Shown here: piece after piece, positions 37,135 to 46,110 of the stretch | Numbering within the stretch: position 1 is the first letter of the stretch | How the letters are laid out: every line of letters begins with the position of its first letter | NCBI RefSeq assembly: GCF_003336225.1 | Contig: NZ_QPID01000012.1 | Span: 62,001-126,000 of the forward strand | DNA: 64,000 nt | Direction: 5' to 3' | DNA from: Corallincola holothuriorum | GTDB lineage: Bacteria > Pseudomonadota > Gammaproteobacteria > Enterobacterales > Neiellaceae | Made by a program: the position numbers and the translations under genes | The notes under the pieces: generated by a model | The model's database searches: none | What the model was told of the DNA's origin: nothing | The model's input: the letters and a program-made list of their open reading frames with translations, nothing else

Positions 37135-38715
37135 CTAAAATTGGCTTCGAATGCCCACCAGTAAGCGAACTTCGTCATAATCAGTACCACCATTATAGCT
37201 ATCACGCGTGTTGTACTCCGCAGCGACATTTGCCGACGTACTCGGCCAAAGCCGACGAACGTAAGCGCTACGTATAGACCATTCGGTGTCGTCACCAGAC
37301 TCGGCCTCCCGCTCAAAGCGGCGGTAGACAATCCGATTATCCAAACTAGAGCGTTCGTTTAACCGGGTATCAAGGGCTAAACTTGCACCGCCAGTTTTCT
37401 CATCTGAACGCGCAGGCTCTTGACCTCCGAATTCTCGCTTAGAGTAGTACGTATTAAACAACAGCGTATTTTTTTGCAGGCGTAATGCTGTTGTCCACAC
37501 CCACATTTTATTTAAATAGGGCTGATTGTTTACCGAGCTATAGGGTAAAGACTCGCTAACAACTTCCTGTCCTGGGGGAGGCGGTTGATTAGGCTGTGCA
37601 AAAGAACAATCATTTAAACTGCCCCCGCCACCAAGCGGGCACCATAAATCAGCATCGATACTGCCGTTGTCTGACTGGCTGAACGTCGTTACAGACTCTG
37701 TATATTGGATGGAATTTTGCAGTTTTTTCGTACCATGGGATAAGCTTAAGGCGTAGCTTTCGCCGTAGAATCTACGATCATAATCGGCATAGAATGAGGT
37801 AAGTTGCGTCGGATTCCAGTTGACACTGGCATTCCAATAATCCGGTTCATCGCCATCAATCACACTGTTATAACCAAGGTCGACAACAAGTTTCGGACCA
37901 GTAGAAAAGCGGATACCACCCCCATAACTTTTTAACGTCTGATCATTATCGGCAACACTAGAATATTGGTTATCGTCATAACTATAGCGGGCATATATGC
38001 CGAGGTGTTGCCAAACAAAATACCCCAGCTGCGCTTTTCCAAATCGGGTATGCAACGATGGTTCACTGTCGGAAGATTCTCGCATCTCATCATACTGTCC
38101 CACCCAGAAAATCCGATCCCAGCGGTCCCCCTGAGTCACATCAAGGCTAATATTGTGACCCTCTGTACTCTCAAAATTATTAGGTCCGGTATCATCGGCC
38201 TTAACCCAGCGATAGCTAACATCACTATCAACAACCATCCAACCTGCATGCTGATTGGAATATCGAGTTCCTACGACAAACTGCTGTCGATCAGAGACAT
38301 TACCCTGCCTAGAGACAATATCGTCAGACAAACCACGATCCAAGTTAGTTATCGCTTGATCATAGCTTGCCGTAGAATAGAGAGTCACTGGACGCCAAGG
38401 GGAATATGCCACGTTACCATTAGCTTTATGGTAAGAGGTTTTAGCATCACTATCGTCGGTGTAATAGATCCCCGTAAGCGCGTAGTTTAATGCTGCGGTG
38501 AAATTAGCACCCAATCCCTGTAGCGCAAAACCCGGACTGACTTCAGTAACAAAACTTTCTGTTTCATCTGAGCGTTGTCGCTCAATGTTACTGCTGTACA
38601 TCTCTTCAACATAGATCTTCGGCACTGCCTGCCACTCGGCGGCATTGAGTGACAGAGAGCTGGCCGTCAACAGTAAGCATAGCGGCCAGTTAGCCGTTGT
38701 AATATCCATAGGCAT
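37135..38715 (-). CDS. Exosortase-A-type EPS locus outer-membrane beta-barrel protein
   Basis: A 526-residue exported protein. A signal peptide ending LSLNAAEW is followed by alternating amphipathic strands with aromatic girdles and a terminal phenylalanine (VRLLVGIRSQF), as expected for an outer-membrane barrel. It fits the PEP-CTERM/XrtA-associated outer-membrane protein family that accompanies these EPS operons and is thought to help move polysaccharide across the outer membrane. Phrases such as GYNSVIDGDEPDYWNASVNW and SLDNRIVYRRFE are typical barrel strands. The start overlaps the autokinase stop by 26 bases; an ATG two codons later is also possible. Confidence 0.84.
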   Translation of the reverse strand: MPMDITTANWPLCLLLTASSLSLNAAEWQAVPKIYVEEMYSSNIERQRSDETESFVTEVSPGFALQGLGANFTAALNYALTGIYYTDDSDAKTSYHKANGNVAYSPWRPVTLYSTASYDQAITNLDRGLSDDIVSRQGNVSDRQQFVVGTRYSNQHAGWMVVDSDVSYRWVKADDTGPNNFESTEGHNISLDVTQGDRWDRIFWVGQYDEMRESSDSEPSLHTRFGKAQLGYFVWQHLGIYARYSYDDNQYSSVADNDQTLKSYGGGIRFSTGPKLVVDLGYNSVIDGDEPDYWNASVNWNPTQLTSFYADYDRRFYGESYALSLSHGTKKLQNSIQYTESVTTFSQSDNGSIDADLWCPLGGGGSLNDCSFAQPNQPPPPGQEVVSESLPYSSVNNQPYLNKMWVWTTALRLQKNTLLFNTYYSKREFGGQEPARSDEKTGGASLALDTRLNERSSLDNRIVYRRFEREAESGDDTEWSIRSAYVRRLWPSTSANVAAEYNTRDSYNGGTDYDEVRLLVGIRSQF

Positions 38716-39610
38716 AATACTTTTTATCCTTGGGTTTGGCTCTATTCATTAATAAGCCAACAGCACTATCTGGATTCAGTAGGGGGACGCATGCCTGCAC
38801 ATCTTTCTTCAAAGTGCGACCTTGTGAAACGACCAAGACAGTTTGTCCAGCTAACTGCGCCATCGCATGTGCCTCGGTAACCCCTAGTAAAGGAGGAGAA
38901 TCAAACAAGACCAAACGATCAGGATAACGAGCACCCAACTCTGATACTAAGGCTCTCATTTTGTCACTCGCGAGCAACTCACTCGTCAGGTGGTGGCTCT
39001 GTCCTGCTTGGATAATTTTCAAGCGCGGGATATTGGTATTACAGATAACATCACCAATATCTTCGACCTTGCCTAACAGATAATCAACTAATCCAGGACG
39101 AGGCTCTATACCTAACTCTTTGGTTAATGAAGGCTTGACCACATCAGCATCTACCAACAAAACGGTGCGGTCTTGCTCATGGGCAATACTCATCGCCAAA
39201 TTGATCGCATTAAAGCTTTTGCCTTCAGATGGATTAGCGCTGGTGACCATCACCAAATTAGCATTATCAGCCAAAGGGCCTGCGACATTAAACGCCGTAT
39301 TTAGCAAGCGACGCTTAATAACTCGATACTCCTCTTTGATCCTGTTTCGCTCGAGATCAGGCACTAACATGCCTTTATCGCGTAAGCGATCCATATCAAT
39401 CTGTACCGCTTGCTGCTCAAGCTCTCTGTCAGTTTCGGCAACTGGCTGCTGATCTTCTGAGGAGATAGTCGGCAACGCTTGATCTGCTGGGCTTTGCTGT
39501 TTTTGCAGCAATGGATCGATGGCAACACCTTCATTAACGGGTTGCTCACCAGAAACAGATTTGTTTTGCTGCTGCGCTTTCTTTTCAAGCGCTCGCTCGA
39601 TGATCCCCAT
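38690..39610 (-). CDS. Exosortase-A-type EPS tyrosine autokinase (BY-kinase)
   Basis: A 306-residue bacterial tyrosine kinase that partners the chain-length protein to control EPS polymerisation and export. The first 100 residues are a hydrophilic linker. The kinase domain has LVMVTSANPSEGKSFNAINL (Walker A, near 118), TVLLVDADVVKPSL (Walker A') and LVLFDSPPLLG (Walker B). The C-terminal cluster KKYYAYGYYNG supplies the autophosphorylated tyrosines. There are no membrane helices, so it needs the separate Wzz-like activator encoded directly upstream. The ATG shares a base with the stop of that gene. Confidence 0.92.
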   Translation of the reverse strand: MGIIERALEKKAQQQNKSVSGEQPVNEGVAIDPLLQKQQSPADQALPTISSEDQQPVAETDRELEQQAVQIDMDRLRDKGMLVPDLERNRIKEEYRVIKRRLLNTAFNVAGPLADNANLVMVTSANPSEGKSFNAINLAMSIAHEQDRTVLLVDADVVKPSLTKELGIEPRPGLVDYLLGKVEDIGDVICNTNIPRLKIIQAGQSHHLTSELLASDKMRALVSELGARYPDRLVLFDSPPLLGVTEAHAMAQLAGQTVLVVSQGRTLKKDVQACVPLLNPDSAVGLLMNRAKPKDKKYYAYGYYNG

Positions 39611-41190
39611 TACAGCACCCCCTCTGCCATCTGTTTTAATCTCGATGCCACCGGAGATTGTGAAGCTATTTGGGTAAACATAATTGCGCCATAAATAAAT
39701 AACAGTATCACTGCACTCAAGCCCACACTGGCCACCTGCAAACGCCCGGAAAGAGACTGTGCCGAAGGCTCAAGGTCTGACACCTGGCCTAACAAGGGAA
39801 TACCTGTCAGCTCTACTATACTGCTCGCGCTGTATACTCTTGGGTTAAGCTCACCCAACACGATGGGTACGCCAATCGCTATTATAAAACCAGCGGCGAG
39901 TACCATGGTATAAAGTAATGCCCGCTTCGGACCTACCGGTTTCGGTGATACTTTGGCCTGATCGATCACTCTAAATTTAAGCGCATCCGCTTGTTCGCCG
40001 GCTCGCTGCCCTAATGCAGCGGTCTCTTTACGACTTAATAACTCTTCATACTTTTGGCGAGTAATTTCGTAGCCACGTCGCAATGCCAGCAAATTGGCTT
40101 CAACTTCTGGAACTTTGTAAACCAGTTGCTCTAGATCTTTCACTCGCGCGTCGTATGTACTGACCTGGATCCGCATCGATACAGCTTCAGACTCCAGAGT
40201 GGTCACCAGTAGCTGTAGTTGCTGGTAATACCCCATATCACCACTGCTTTGTGCCGATGGAACCATCGCTGAATTCTGCAACTCTTCGTTACGCTGCCTT
40301 TCAAGCTGCTCAAGCAAACGGGTGGTTTCGATAATATCAGGGTGCTGTTCGGTATAACGCAGTGAAAGGTCGTCTAACCGTTGCTGCAATGATTCAATAC
40401 GCTGATCGTACTTCGAGCTAAACGCTTGACCGGCGCCAGAACCCGCACGCATTTGCGCTTCGTAGTCATGCAAAGTCTGTTTTGCATTAGCCAGCTGACT
40501 CTCTTTCTGACGTAAAGCTAACGTTGCATCTTGCAGATCACGTTTTTCGGCCTCTAAACGGTTATAGTAGCCACCCGACTCACCGGGTAGCAGCCCTGAG
40601 TTTTGACGTTTAAAATCAGCAAGCTTTCTATCTTCTTCAACCAAACGGCGCTCATACTCTGCCAACTGTTTATCGAGAAATTGCTGCGCCTGTTGCGACT
40701 CAATCCGAGTTTCGCCGAGAATATCTTCCATAAAAACATTGATCGTCGACTCGACCACCGACTTAGCCATTCGCGGGTCCTGATTTCGATAAATCAAGGT
40801 GTAAAGATTCTGCTTCTTATCCAACTTGATGGTTTTAATATCCCGCTGAAGCTGAGCGATTAACTCATCGAACTCATCTTCGTCGTTCGCCAGTAGATCC
40901 ATGTCTGACAATCGGGCCACTTTTTCCAAATTGGAACGACTCAGAATATTCTTGAACATCAAACGTACCTGCGTATCAACGTCTGCTTCCACCGTTAACC
41001 CTTCTAATAAAGGCTTCAAAACAGTCTCAGTATCAACGTAGATACGCGCACGCGCGTCATAAACATCCGGCATGTTGCTAACATATATCCAGCCACCAAT
41101 ACAGATTGGCCAAACCAGCAGCAAAGCAAACAGCTTTCTTTGCCACACAGCAAACAACTTCTCTTGAATCAGTTCTAATGCATCCTGCAT
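39610..41190 (-). CDS. EPS chain-length determinant (Wzz/GumC-like)
   Basis: A 526-residue inner-membrane co-polymerase of the polysaccharide chain-length family. A membrane helix lies at about 18-38 (LFALLLVWPICIGGWIYV), followed by the Wzz domain (DVYDARARIYVDTETVLKPLL) and a long coiled-coil periplasmic arm (about 165-400). The proline-rich segment VSPKPVGPKRALLYTMVLAAG leads into the second helix at about 425-445, with a third hydrophobic stretch near 490-510. Lack of a fused kinase fits the adjacent autokinase. It is positioned between the export lipoprotein and the autokinase genes, the normal order for exosortase-A EPS operons. Confidence 0.92.
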   Translation of the reverse strand: MQDALELIQEKLFAVWQRKLFALLLVWPICIGGWIYVSNMPDVYDARARIYVDTETVLKPLLEGLTVEADVDTQVRLMFKNILSRSNLEKVARLSDMDLLANDEDEFDELIAQLQRDIKTIKLDKKQNLYTLIYRNQDPRMAKSVVESTINVFMEDILGETRIESQQAQQFLDKQLAEYERRLVEEDRKLADFKRQNSGLLPGESGGYYNRLEAEKRDLQDATLALRQKESQLANAKQTLHDYEAQMRAGSGAGQAFSSKYDQRIESLQQRLDDLSLRYTEQHPDIIETTRLLEQLERQRNEELQNSAMVPSAQSSGDMGYYQQLQLLVTTLESEAVSMRIQVSTYDARVKDLEQLVYKVPEVEANLLALRRGYEITRQKYEELLSRKETAALGQRAGEQADALKFRVIDQAKVSPKPVGPKRALLYTMVLAAGFIIAIGVPIVLGELNPRVYSASSIVELTGIPLLGQVSDLEPSAQSLSGRLQVASVGLSAVILLFIYGAIMFTQIASQSPVASRLKQMAEGVL

Positions 41191-41217
41191 TACTGCATTC
41201 CTACCTAATTATGTTGA

Positions 41218-41850
41218 CTAAAACCAAGCTTCGGGAATGATGATCACATCACCTGGCAATACATCAGCATTAGCCGAAATATCGCCATCACGCACCAAGT
41301 CATCTAAATGAACAGAGAAGGTCTGCTGAGTCCCTCCCTGCACACGAACCAAGGTGGCACGGTTACCTGCGGCGTAGGTTGTTAGGCCACCCACCTCTAT
41401 CATCACATCAAGCAGAGTCATATGCTTGCGATAGTTAATTGCACGTGGGTTAGCAGCTTCGCCGATCACACGGATCTGCTCGCTAAATGGGCCAACAAAG
41501 CCACCGACAGAAACAGTGACACGCGGCTCACGAATAAAAGTTTTCAACGACTTTTCAATTTCTCGGGCTAATGCGAACGGGGTTTTTCCTGCAGCATCTA
41601 AATCTTCAGCCAAAGAGGTGGTGATTTTGCCATCAGGGCGCACGGTGACAGGCCCCGAAATATCTGGGTTGCCCCAAACAAAGATCGACAGTGAATCACC
41701 CGCGCCAATCAGATACTGATAGTCACTAGGATCCGTTGTCATCGAGGGTTGGACTGTTGCGTGAGACAGCACCTGGTTATCGTTGGAACTACTGCAACCG
41801 AACTGAGTTAAGCCTAAAACGATCAGTAACCACAAACTTCTTTTTAGCAT
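41218..41850 (-). CDS. Polysaccharide export lipoprotein (Wza-like)
   Basis: A 210-residue outer-membrane export protein. The signal peptide ends in lipobox QFGC. The polysaccharide export (Poly_export) domain reads YLIGAGDSLSIFVWGNPDISGPVTVRPDGKI (in parts: YLIGAGDSLSIFVWGNPDIS and VTVRPDGKITTSLAEDL). The SLBB-type domain covers the later part, ending with VLPGDVIIIPEAWF. It is shorter than E. coli Wza (379) and lacks its extra SLBB and C-terminal helix, as is usual for the short exosortase-locus form. It lies 22 bases downstream of the dehydrogenase gene and 27 upstream of the chain-length gene. Confidence 0.92.
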   Translation of the reverse strand: MLKRSLWLLIVLGLTQFGCSSSNDNQVLSHATVQPSMTTDPSDYQYLIGAGDSLSIFVWGNPDISGPVTVRPDGKITTSLAEDLDAAGKTPFALAREIEKSLKTFIREPRVTVSVGGFVGPFSEQIRVIGEAANPRAINYRKHMTLLDVMIEVGGLTTYAAGNRATLVRVQGGTQQTFSVHLDDLVRDGDISANADVLPGDVIIIPEAWF

Positions 41851-41872
41851 CTCAAAGTCTCCTTACTCTGTT

Positions 41873-43153
41873 TCATAGACGTCCATCAGCAAGCCCCTGT
41901 GGCAATGCTGACTTAACATCGTAAATAACGCATTGAGATTTCCCCAGTGCTTCTATCTGCTCGGCCGACATAGCCATAAACTCTCTATGCCCCACCGCTA
42001 AAATAACGGCATCGTAACGATTCGAATCTGGTGCGGTTATCGCTGAGATACCGTACTCTTTGGCTATTTCATCAGCATCTGCCCAAGGGTCATAAACGTC
42101 AACTTCCATGTTGAAGTTAAGCAGCTTGTTAACGACATCTATCACCCGAGTATTCCTAATGTCAGGACAATTCTCTTTAAAAGTAAAGCCCATCACTAAC
42201 ACCTTGGCGGACACAATTTCAATGCCTTTGCCAGCCATCAGCGACATCACTTCTTTCGCAACATAGGCACCCATACCATCATTGATACGTCGTCCCGCCA
42301 AAATAACTTCTGGGTGATAACCTAACTCCTGAGCTTTATGCGTCAGGTAATAAGGATCTACGCCAATACAGTGCCCACCCACTAATCCAGGCTTAAATGG
42401 CAGAAAATTCCATTTTGTCGCGGCGGCGGCCAGCACATCCTGAGTATCGATGCCAACCCGTTTAAAGATCTGAGCCAACTCATTCATCAAGGCAATATTG
42501 ATATCACGCTGGGTGTTCTCAATAACTTTGGCTGCCTCCGCCACCTTAATAGAGGGCGCTAAATGTGTCCCAGCTGTAATCACTTGACTATAGACTGAGT
42601 CGATAAATTCTGCCGCTTCGGGCGTTGAACCTGAGGTGACCTTCAAAATATCAGTGACACCATGCTCTTTATCACCAGGGTTAATCCGCTCTGGCGAATA
42701 CCCAACATAGAAATCAGTGTTGAACGTGAGGCCCGAGGTTTGTTCTAGGATCGGCACACAGATCTCTTCGGTAGCACCGGGATAGACGGTCGACTCATAC
42801 ACAACAATGTCATCTGGTTTGACTACACTTCCGACCATACTGGAAGCTGAAGCAAGTAAGCTCATATCGGGGTGCTTATGAGTATTCACAGGAGTAGGTA
42901 CACAGACAATATAGAAATTCGCAGAAGCTAAGTCTTGCACCGATGAGCTAAAAGTAAGATTCGTAGAGGATTTCAGGTCAGCAGACGAAACCTCTTGGGT
43001 CACATCCACGCCGTTATCGAGTTGCGCAACACGAGTGCTACTCACATCAAAACCTAAAGTCGGATAATAGCGACTAAACGCAACGGCCAAAGGTAAACCT
43101 ACATACCCCAGGCCAATAATTGCAACTTTAACATCCTTCTTTACTACTCCCAT
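41873..43153 (-). CDS. tviB: UDP-sugar dehydrogenase, VipA/TviB type
   Basis: A 426-residue NAD-dependent nucleotide-sugar dehydrogenase of the UDP-GlcNAc/UDP-GalNAc (TviB/WbpA/WbpO) type, which oxidises the C6 hydroxyl to a uronate. The N-terminal Rossmann loop is [37 protein letters not shown], the linker helix [15 protein letters not shown], the catalytic cysteine segment [19 protein letters not shown] and [19 protein letters not shown] are all present. It implies an acidic uronic-acid residue in the EPS. It is the first gene of the minus-strand operon and is divergent from the sugar transferase gene. Confidence 0.93.
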   Translation of the reverse strand: MGVVKKDVKVAIIGLGYVGLPLAVAFSRYYPTLGFDVSSTRVAQLDNGVDVTQEVSSADLKSSTNLTFSSSVQDLASANFYIVCVPTPVNTHKHPDMSLLASASSMVGSVVKPDDIVVYESTVYPGATEEICVPILEQTSGLTFNTDFYVGYSPERINPGDKEHGVTDILKVTSGSTPEAAEFIDSVYSQVITAGTHLAPSIKVAEAAKVIENTQRDINIALMNELAQIFKRVGIDTQDVLAAAATKWNFLPFKPGLVGGHCIGVDPYYLTHKAQELGYHPEVILAGRRINDGMGAYVAKEVMSLMAGKGIEIVSAKVLVMGFTFKENCPDIRNTRVIDVVNKLLNFNMEVDVYDPWADADEIAKEYGISAITAPDSNRYDAVILAVGHREFMAMSAEQIEALGKSQCVIYDVKSALPQGLADGRL

Positions 43154-43451
43154 ACTACTAACATCCTTATAACAATTTGATTTAACACAGAATGGCTTTC
43201 TCTGGTGACAAGCTTGCCGTAGCGATCGACTTTATATTAACGTGTAATACAACATTTTGACACATTGAATGTGGCAAAATCATACGCAACAACAAGTCGT
43301 TATAATATTTTTTTTGCATATTTTTCATGTTGATAACACATTTTTGCAGTATGGAAGATGACAAGATACTGACACTGATTGGTGTCTACCTCATAAACGC
43401 TATAAACTATATTGTTCGCGTGGAAACAAAATCTACATTGGATGTAAATAG
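43154..43451. promoter_or_regulatory. AT-rich divergent control region of the EPS locus
   Basis: About 300 bases separate the divergent dehydrogenase and sugar transferase genes. It is visibly richer in A and T than the flanking genes and holds no supported gene. Promoters for both arms of the EPS locus should lie here. No JUMPstart element or clear operator was recognised by eye. Confidence 0.5.
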
Positions 43452-44864
43452 ATGACGCCCGATTTAAAAAGCGGTGGCCATGGCGTGTTCGTTTTGGTCG
43501 TAGTAGAGAGCTTTCTGTTATTAGTGGCCCTCCACCTCTGCGTGCTCGCAGAGCCTTGGTTAGTTACTCTTCACTCACAAAACTCTGCCACCATTGGCAA
43601 TGCGTCGGCTGCAGAGTTTATAACATTCGCTGTTATTGGAATGTTGTCACTCTTCGCTATGGGGCTCTATAACCCTAGACTTCGCGAGCATTCTCGCGGG
43701 GTGCTCAGGCGTATCGGTTTGGCGATGATTCTCACGTTTGGCCTACTTGCCGCGCTTAGCACTGTTTTTCCTGCGCTCACCCCAAGTCCCTCGAGGTTCC
43801 TTAGCGCCACCTTGTTAGCTATAGGCCTGTTGGGCCTATTTCGCATGTTAAGTCCGAAAATCCCTGGACTAGGAGCATTCCGCCGCAGAATTTTGGTACT
43901 TGGCGCCGGCCAGCGTGCGTCAATAATTGAAAAGCGGATGCGTCGGAAGGTAGACCGAAGGAACTTCTTTGTCTGTGGCTATATCCCGATGCAGGGAGAT
44001 AAAGAAAACGAAATATCTGACCAACTTTATGTCGATTCTAAAACTCCTTTAGTTGAGTATATTGCAAAGCATAATATCGACGAAATAATCGTTGCCTGTG
44101 ATGAGCGCAGACAGCAACTTCCAGTGAGAGAATTGTTTGAGTGCAAGCTTCGTGGCGTAGAAATCACTGATATTTTGAGTTTTATAGAACGAGAAACAGG
44201 CCAAATAGCCGTCAACCTTATTTATCCTTCCTGGATGATCTATTCCAACGGTTTCAAACCCGCAGACAACCTACGCTCTCAATTAGACTGGATCCTTAAT
44301 ACTAGCCTGGCACTACTGTTAGTGTTCTTCTGTTGGCCTCTGATGATAGGAACTGCGTTAGCTATCTGGCTAGAGGATGGTCGCCGCGGCGGCAGCATAC
44401 TGTATCGCCAAGAGCGCATAGGGTTAGGTGGGCACCCTTTCAATATCATTAAGTTTAGAAGTATGCGTTCCGATGCTGAAACTAACGGTGCTCAATGGGC
44501 AAAGAAAGACGATGACCGCGTGACCAAAGTTGGAGAAATTATTCGCAAGTATCGATTAGATGAGTTACCTCAACTCATAAACGTACTGAAGGGAGAAATG
44601 GGCTTTGTTGGCCCACGTCCAGAGCGTCCTGAATTCGTAGACAAATTGGCAGAGAAGCTGCCGTATTATTCTGAGCGACACTCGGTCAAACCTGGTCTGA
44701 CAGGGTGGGCACAATTGTGCTACCCCTACGGAGCCAGCGAAGAAGATGCACTTGAAAAGCTTAAATATGACCTCTACTACGTCAAACATCGCAGTTTTCT
44801 ATTGGATATCTTCATCTTTATTCAAACCGTCGAAGTTGTATTGTTTAAGAAAGGGGCAAGATAA
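43452..44864 (+). CDS. EPS-initiating polyprenyl sugar-phosphate transferase (XrtA-locus type)
   Basis: A 470-residue inner-membrane transferase that loads the first sugar phosphate onto undecaprenyl phosphate. The N-terminal half has about four membrane helices and a CoA-binding-like Rossmann segment (RRRILVLGAGQRASIIEKRM near residue 140-155). The C-terminal bacterial sugar transferase domain follows another helix near 280, with RIGLGGHPFNIIKFRSMRSD, KYRLDELPQLINVLKGEM, VGPRPERPEFV and KPGLTGWAQLCYPYGAS. The last phrase and overall layout fit the exosortase-A-locus subfamily. It heads the plus-strand arm of the locus. Confidence 0.92.
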   Translation: MTPDLKSGGHGVFVLVVVESFLLLVALHLCVLAEPWLVTLHSQNSATIGNASAAEFITFAVIGMLSLFAMGLYNPRLREHSRGVLRRIGLAMILTFGLLAALSTVFPALTPSPSRFLSATLLAIGLLGLFRMLSPKIPGLGAFRRRILVLGAGQRASIIEKRMRRKVDRRNFFVCGYIPMQGDKENEISDQLYVDSKTPLVEYIAKHNIDEIIVACDERRQQLPVRELFECKLRGVEITDILSFIERETGQIAVNLIYPSWMIYSNGFKPADNLRSQLDWILNTSLALLLVFFCWPLMIGTALAIWLEDGRRGGSILYRQERIGLGGHPFNIIKFRSMRSDAETNGAQWAKKDDDRVTKVGEIIRKYRLDELPQLINVLKGEMGFVGPRPERPEFVDKLAEKLPYYSERHSVKPGLTGWAQLCYPYGASEEDALEKLKYDLYYVKHRSFLLDIFIFIQTVEVVLFKKGAR

Positions 44865-44984
44865 GATCTAATATAAATCTTATCTTGTTCATGTGAACAA
44901 TGACGGTTGTCGAGCACTAAAAACCTGGATAAAAGGTAATGTCATTAGGCGGAAACTAATGATATCAGGGAAAGGAAATCGTGG

Positions 44985-46028
44985 ATGAAAGAATCAGTTG
45001 CCATATGTGTAGATGATACCGGCTACGGCATTCAAAAAGATGCACTAATCTTAAAAAACGTATTAAAAGATTTAGGTATTGATTCAATCATTTTCTACAA
45101 GAAGAACTCTAATATACAAAACTATTTACCATGGCGATTACGTAAATTTTATTTTTTCACTATTGCTTTCATATGTAAGGTATTAGCTTTTTTTTTAAAA
45201 GAAAAATATACCATCATGGTACATATACAACGCATAAATCCACTTTTAGCTATGCGTGCAAAGAAAAACTTTTTGATACCCAATCAAGAATGGTTTTCAA
45301 AAAGCTCAGTACCGCTAATAAGCTTAGTTGATGAAGTCCTAACAAAAAGCAGGTACGCCGAAGGAATTTTTAAAAAAATAAAATGCAAAACAAGCTATTT
45401 AGGTTTCACTTCTGGAGGTCCATCACGAACCTCACTACTTCCTCTAAATCAAAATCCTATTCGTTATTTACACCGTGGCGGAAACAGTGCTAATCGAGGC
45501 ACAAAAACATTGATAAATCTATGGTCAAAGCACCCTGATTGGCCTCCCCTCACAGTCTTGATTGGTAGCCACCGCCTGCCTGATATAGCCATTCCGGCTA
45601 ACGTAGAGATTATAACGAAGTTCTTAACCGAGGAAGAATTTGCTGCTCTGATGGCTGCCCACCCCTTTCATATTCATCCAACAATGGTTGAAGGCTATGG
45701 TTTAACTATGTCGGAAGGTATTGCAATGGGTTGTGTGCCCATAGTCACCGATGCACCTCCAATGAACGAGATTGCAAAGCGAGATTTTTCAGTTTTAGTC
45801 AAAGCCGATAAAGTAGGGCAGCAGGGCTTGTCAGACCTGTTCGCGGTAGACACAAGAGCACTAGAGGATGCCATTGAAAAAACAACGGAAATGAAAGAAA
45901 ACGAAGTTAGAGAAATGGCACAAAAAGGACTAACATGGCATCAAGAAAACTATAAGCAATTCACACATAATGTGGGCACTCTGTTTAATTGCCAAACCCA
46001 AAGCTTATACACTGAATCTAGACGATGA
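44985..46028 (+). CDS. Glycosyltransferase, GT-B fold (GT4-like)
   Basis: A 347-residue glycosyltransferase. The N-terminal part is poorly conserved. The C-terminal half has the GT-B donor site: HIHPTMVEGYGLTMSEGIAMGCVPIVTDAPP (seen as MVEGYGLTMSEGIAMGCVP), with the E-x7-E pattern. The coding sequence is clearly AT-richer than its neighbours, especially the first 450 bases, which suggests recent acquisition as is common for EPS-specific transferases. GGAAA-type purine-rich sequence precedes the ATG. The gap of 120 bases to the sugar transferase gene may contain a second promoter. Donor and acceptor are unknown. Confidence 0.82.
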   Translation: MKESVAICVDDTGYGIQKDALILKNVLKDLGIDSIIFYKKNSNIQNYLPWRLRKFYFFTIAFICKVLAFFLKEKYTIMVHIQRINPLLAMRAKKNFLIPNQEWFSKSSVPLISLVDEVLTKSRYAEGIFKKIKCKTSYLGFTSGGPSRTSLLPLNQNPIRYLHRGGNSANRGTKTLINLWSKHPDWPPLTVLIGSHRLPDIAIPANVEIITKFLTEEEFAALMAAHPFHIHPTMVEGYGLTMSEGIAMGCVPIVTDAPPMNEIAKRDFSVLVKADKVGQQGLSDLFAVDTRALEDAIEKTTEMKENEVREMAQKGLTWHQENYKQFTHNVGTLFNCQTQSLYTESRR

Positions 46029-46110
46029 TACTGATGAACGGAAAGTGTTAATGGCGACTTTGTGTCCATTTGCTAAACTTCGACTTAGCAATGTAGCCTG
46101 GAGAGGAACG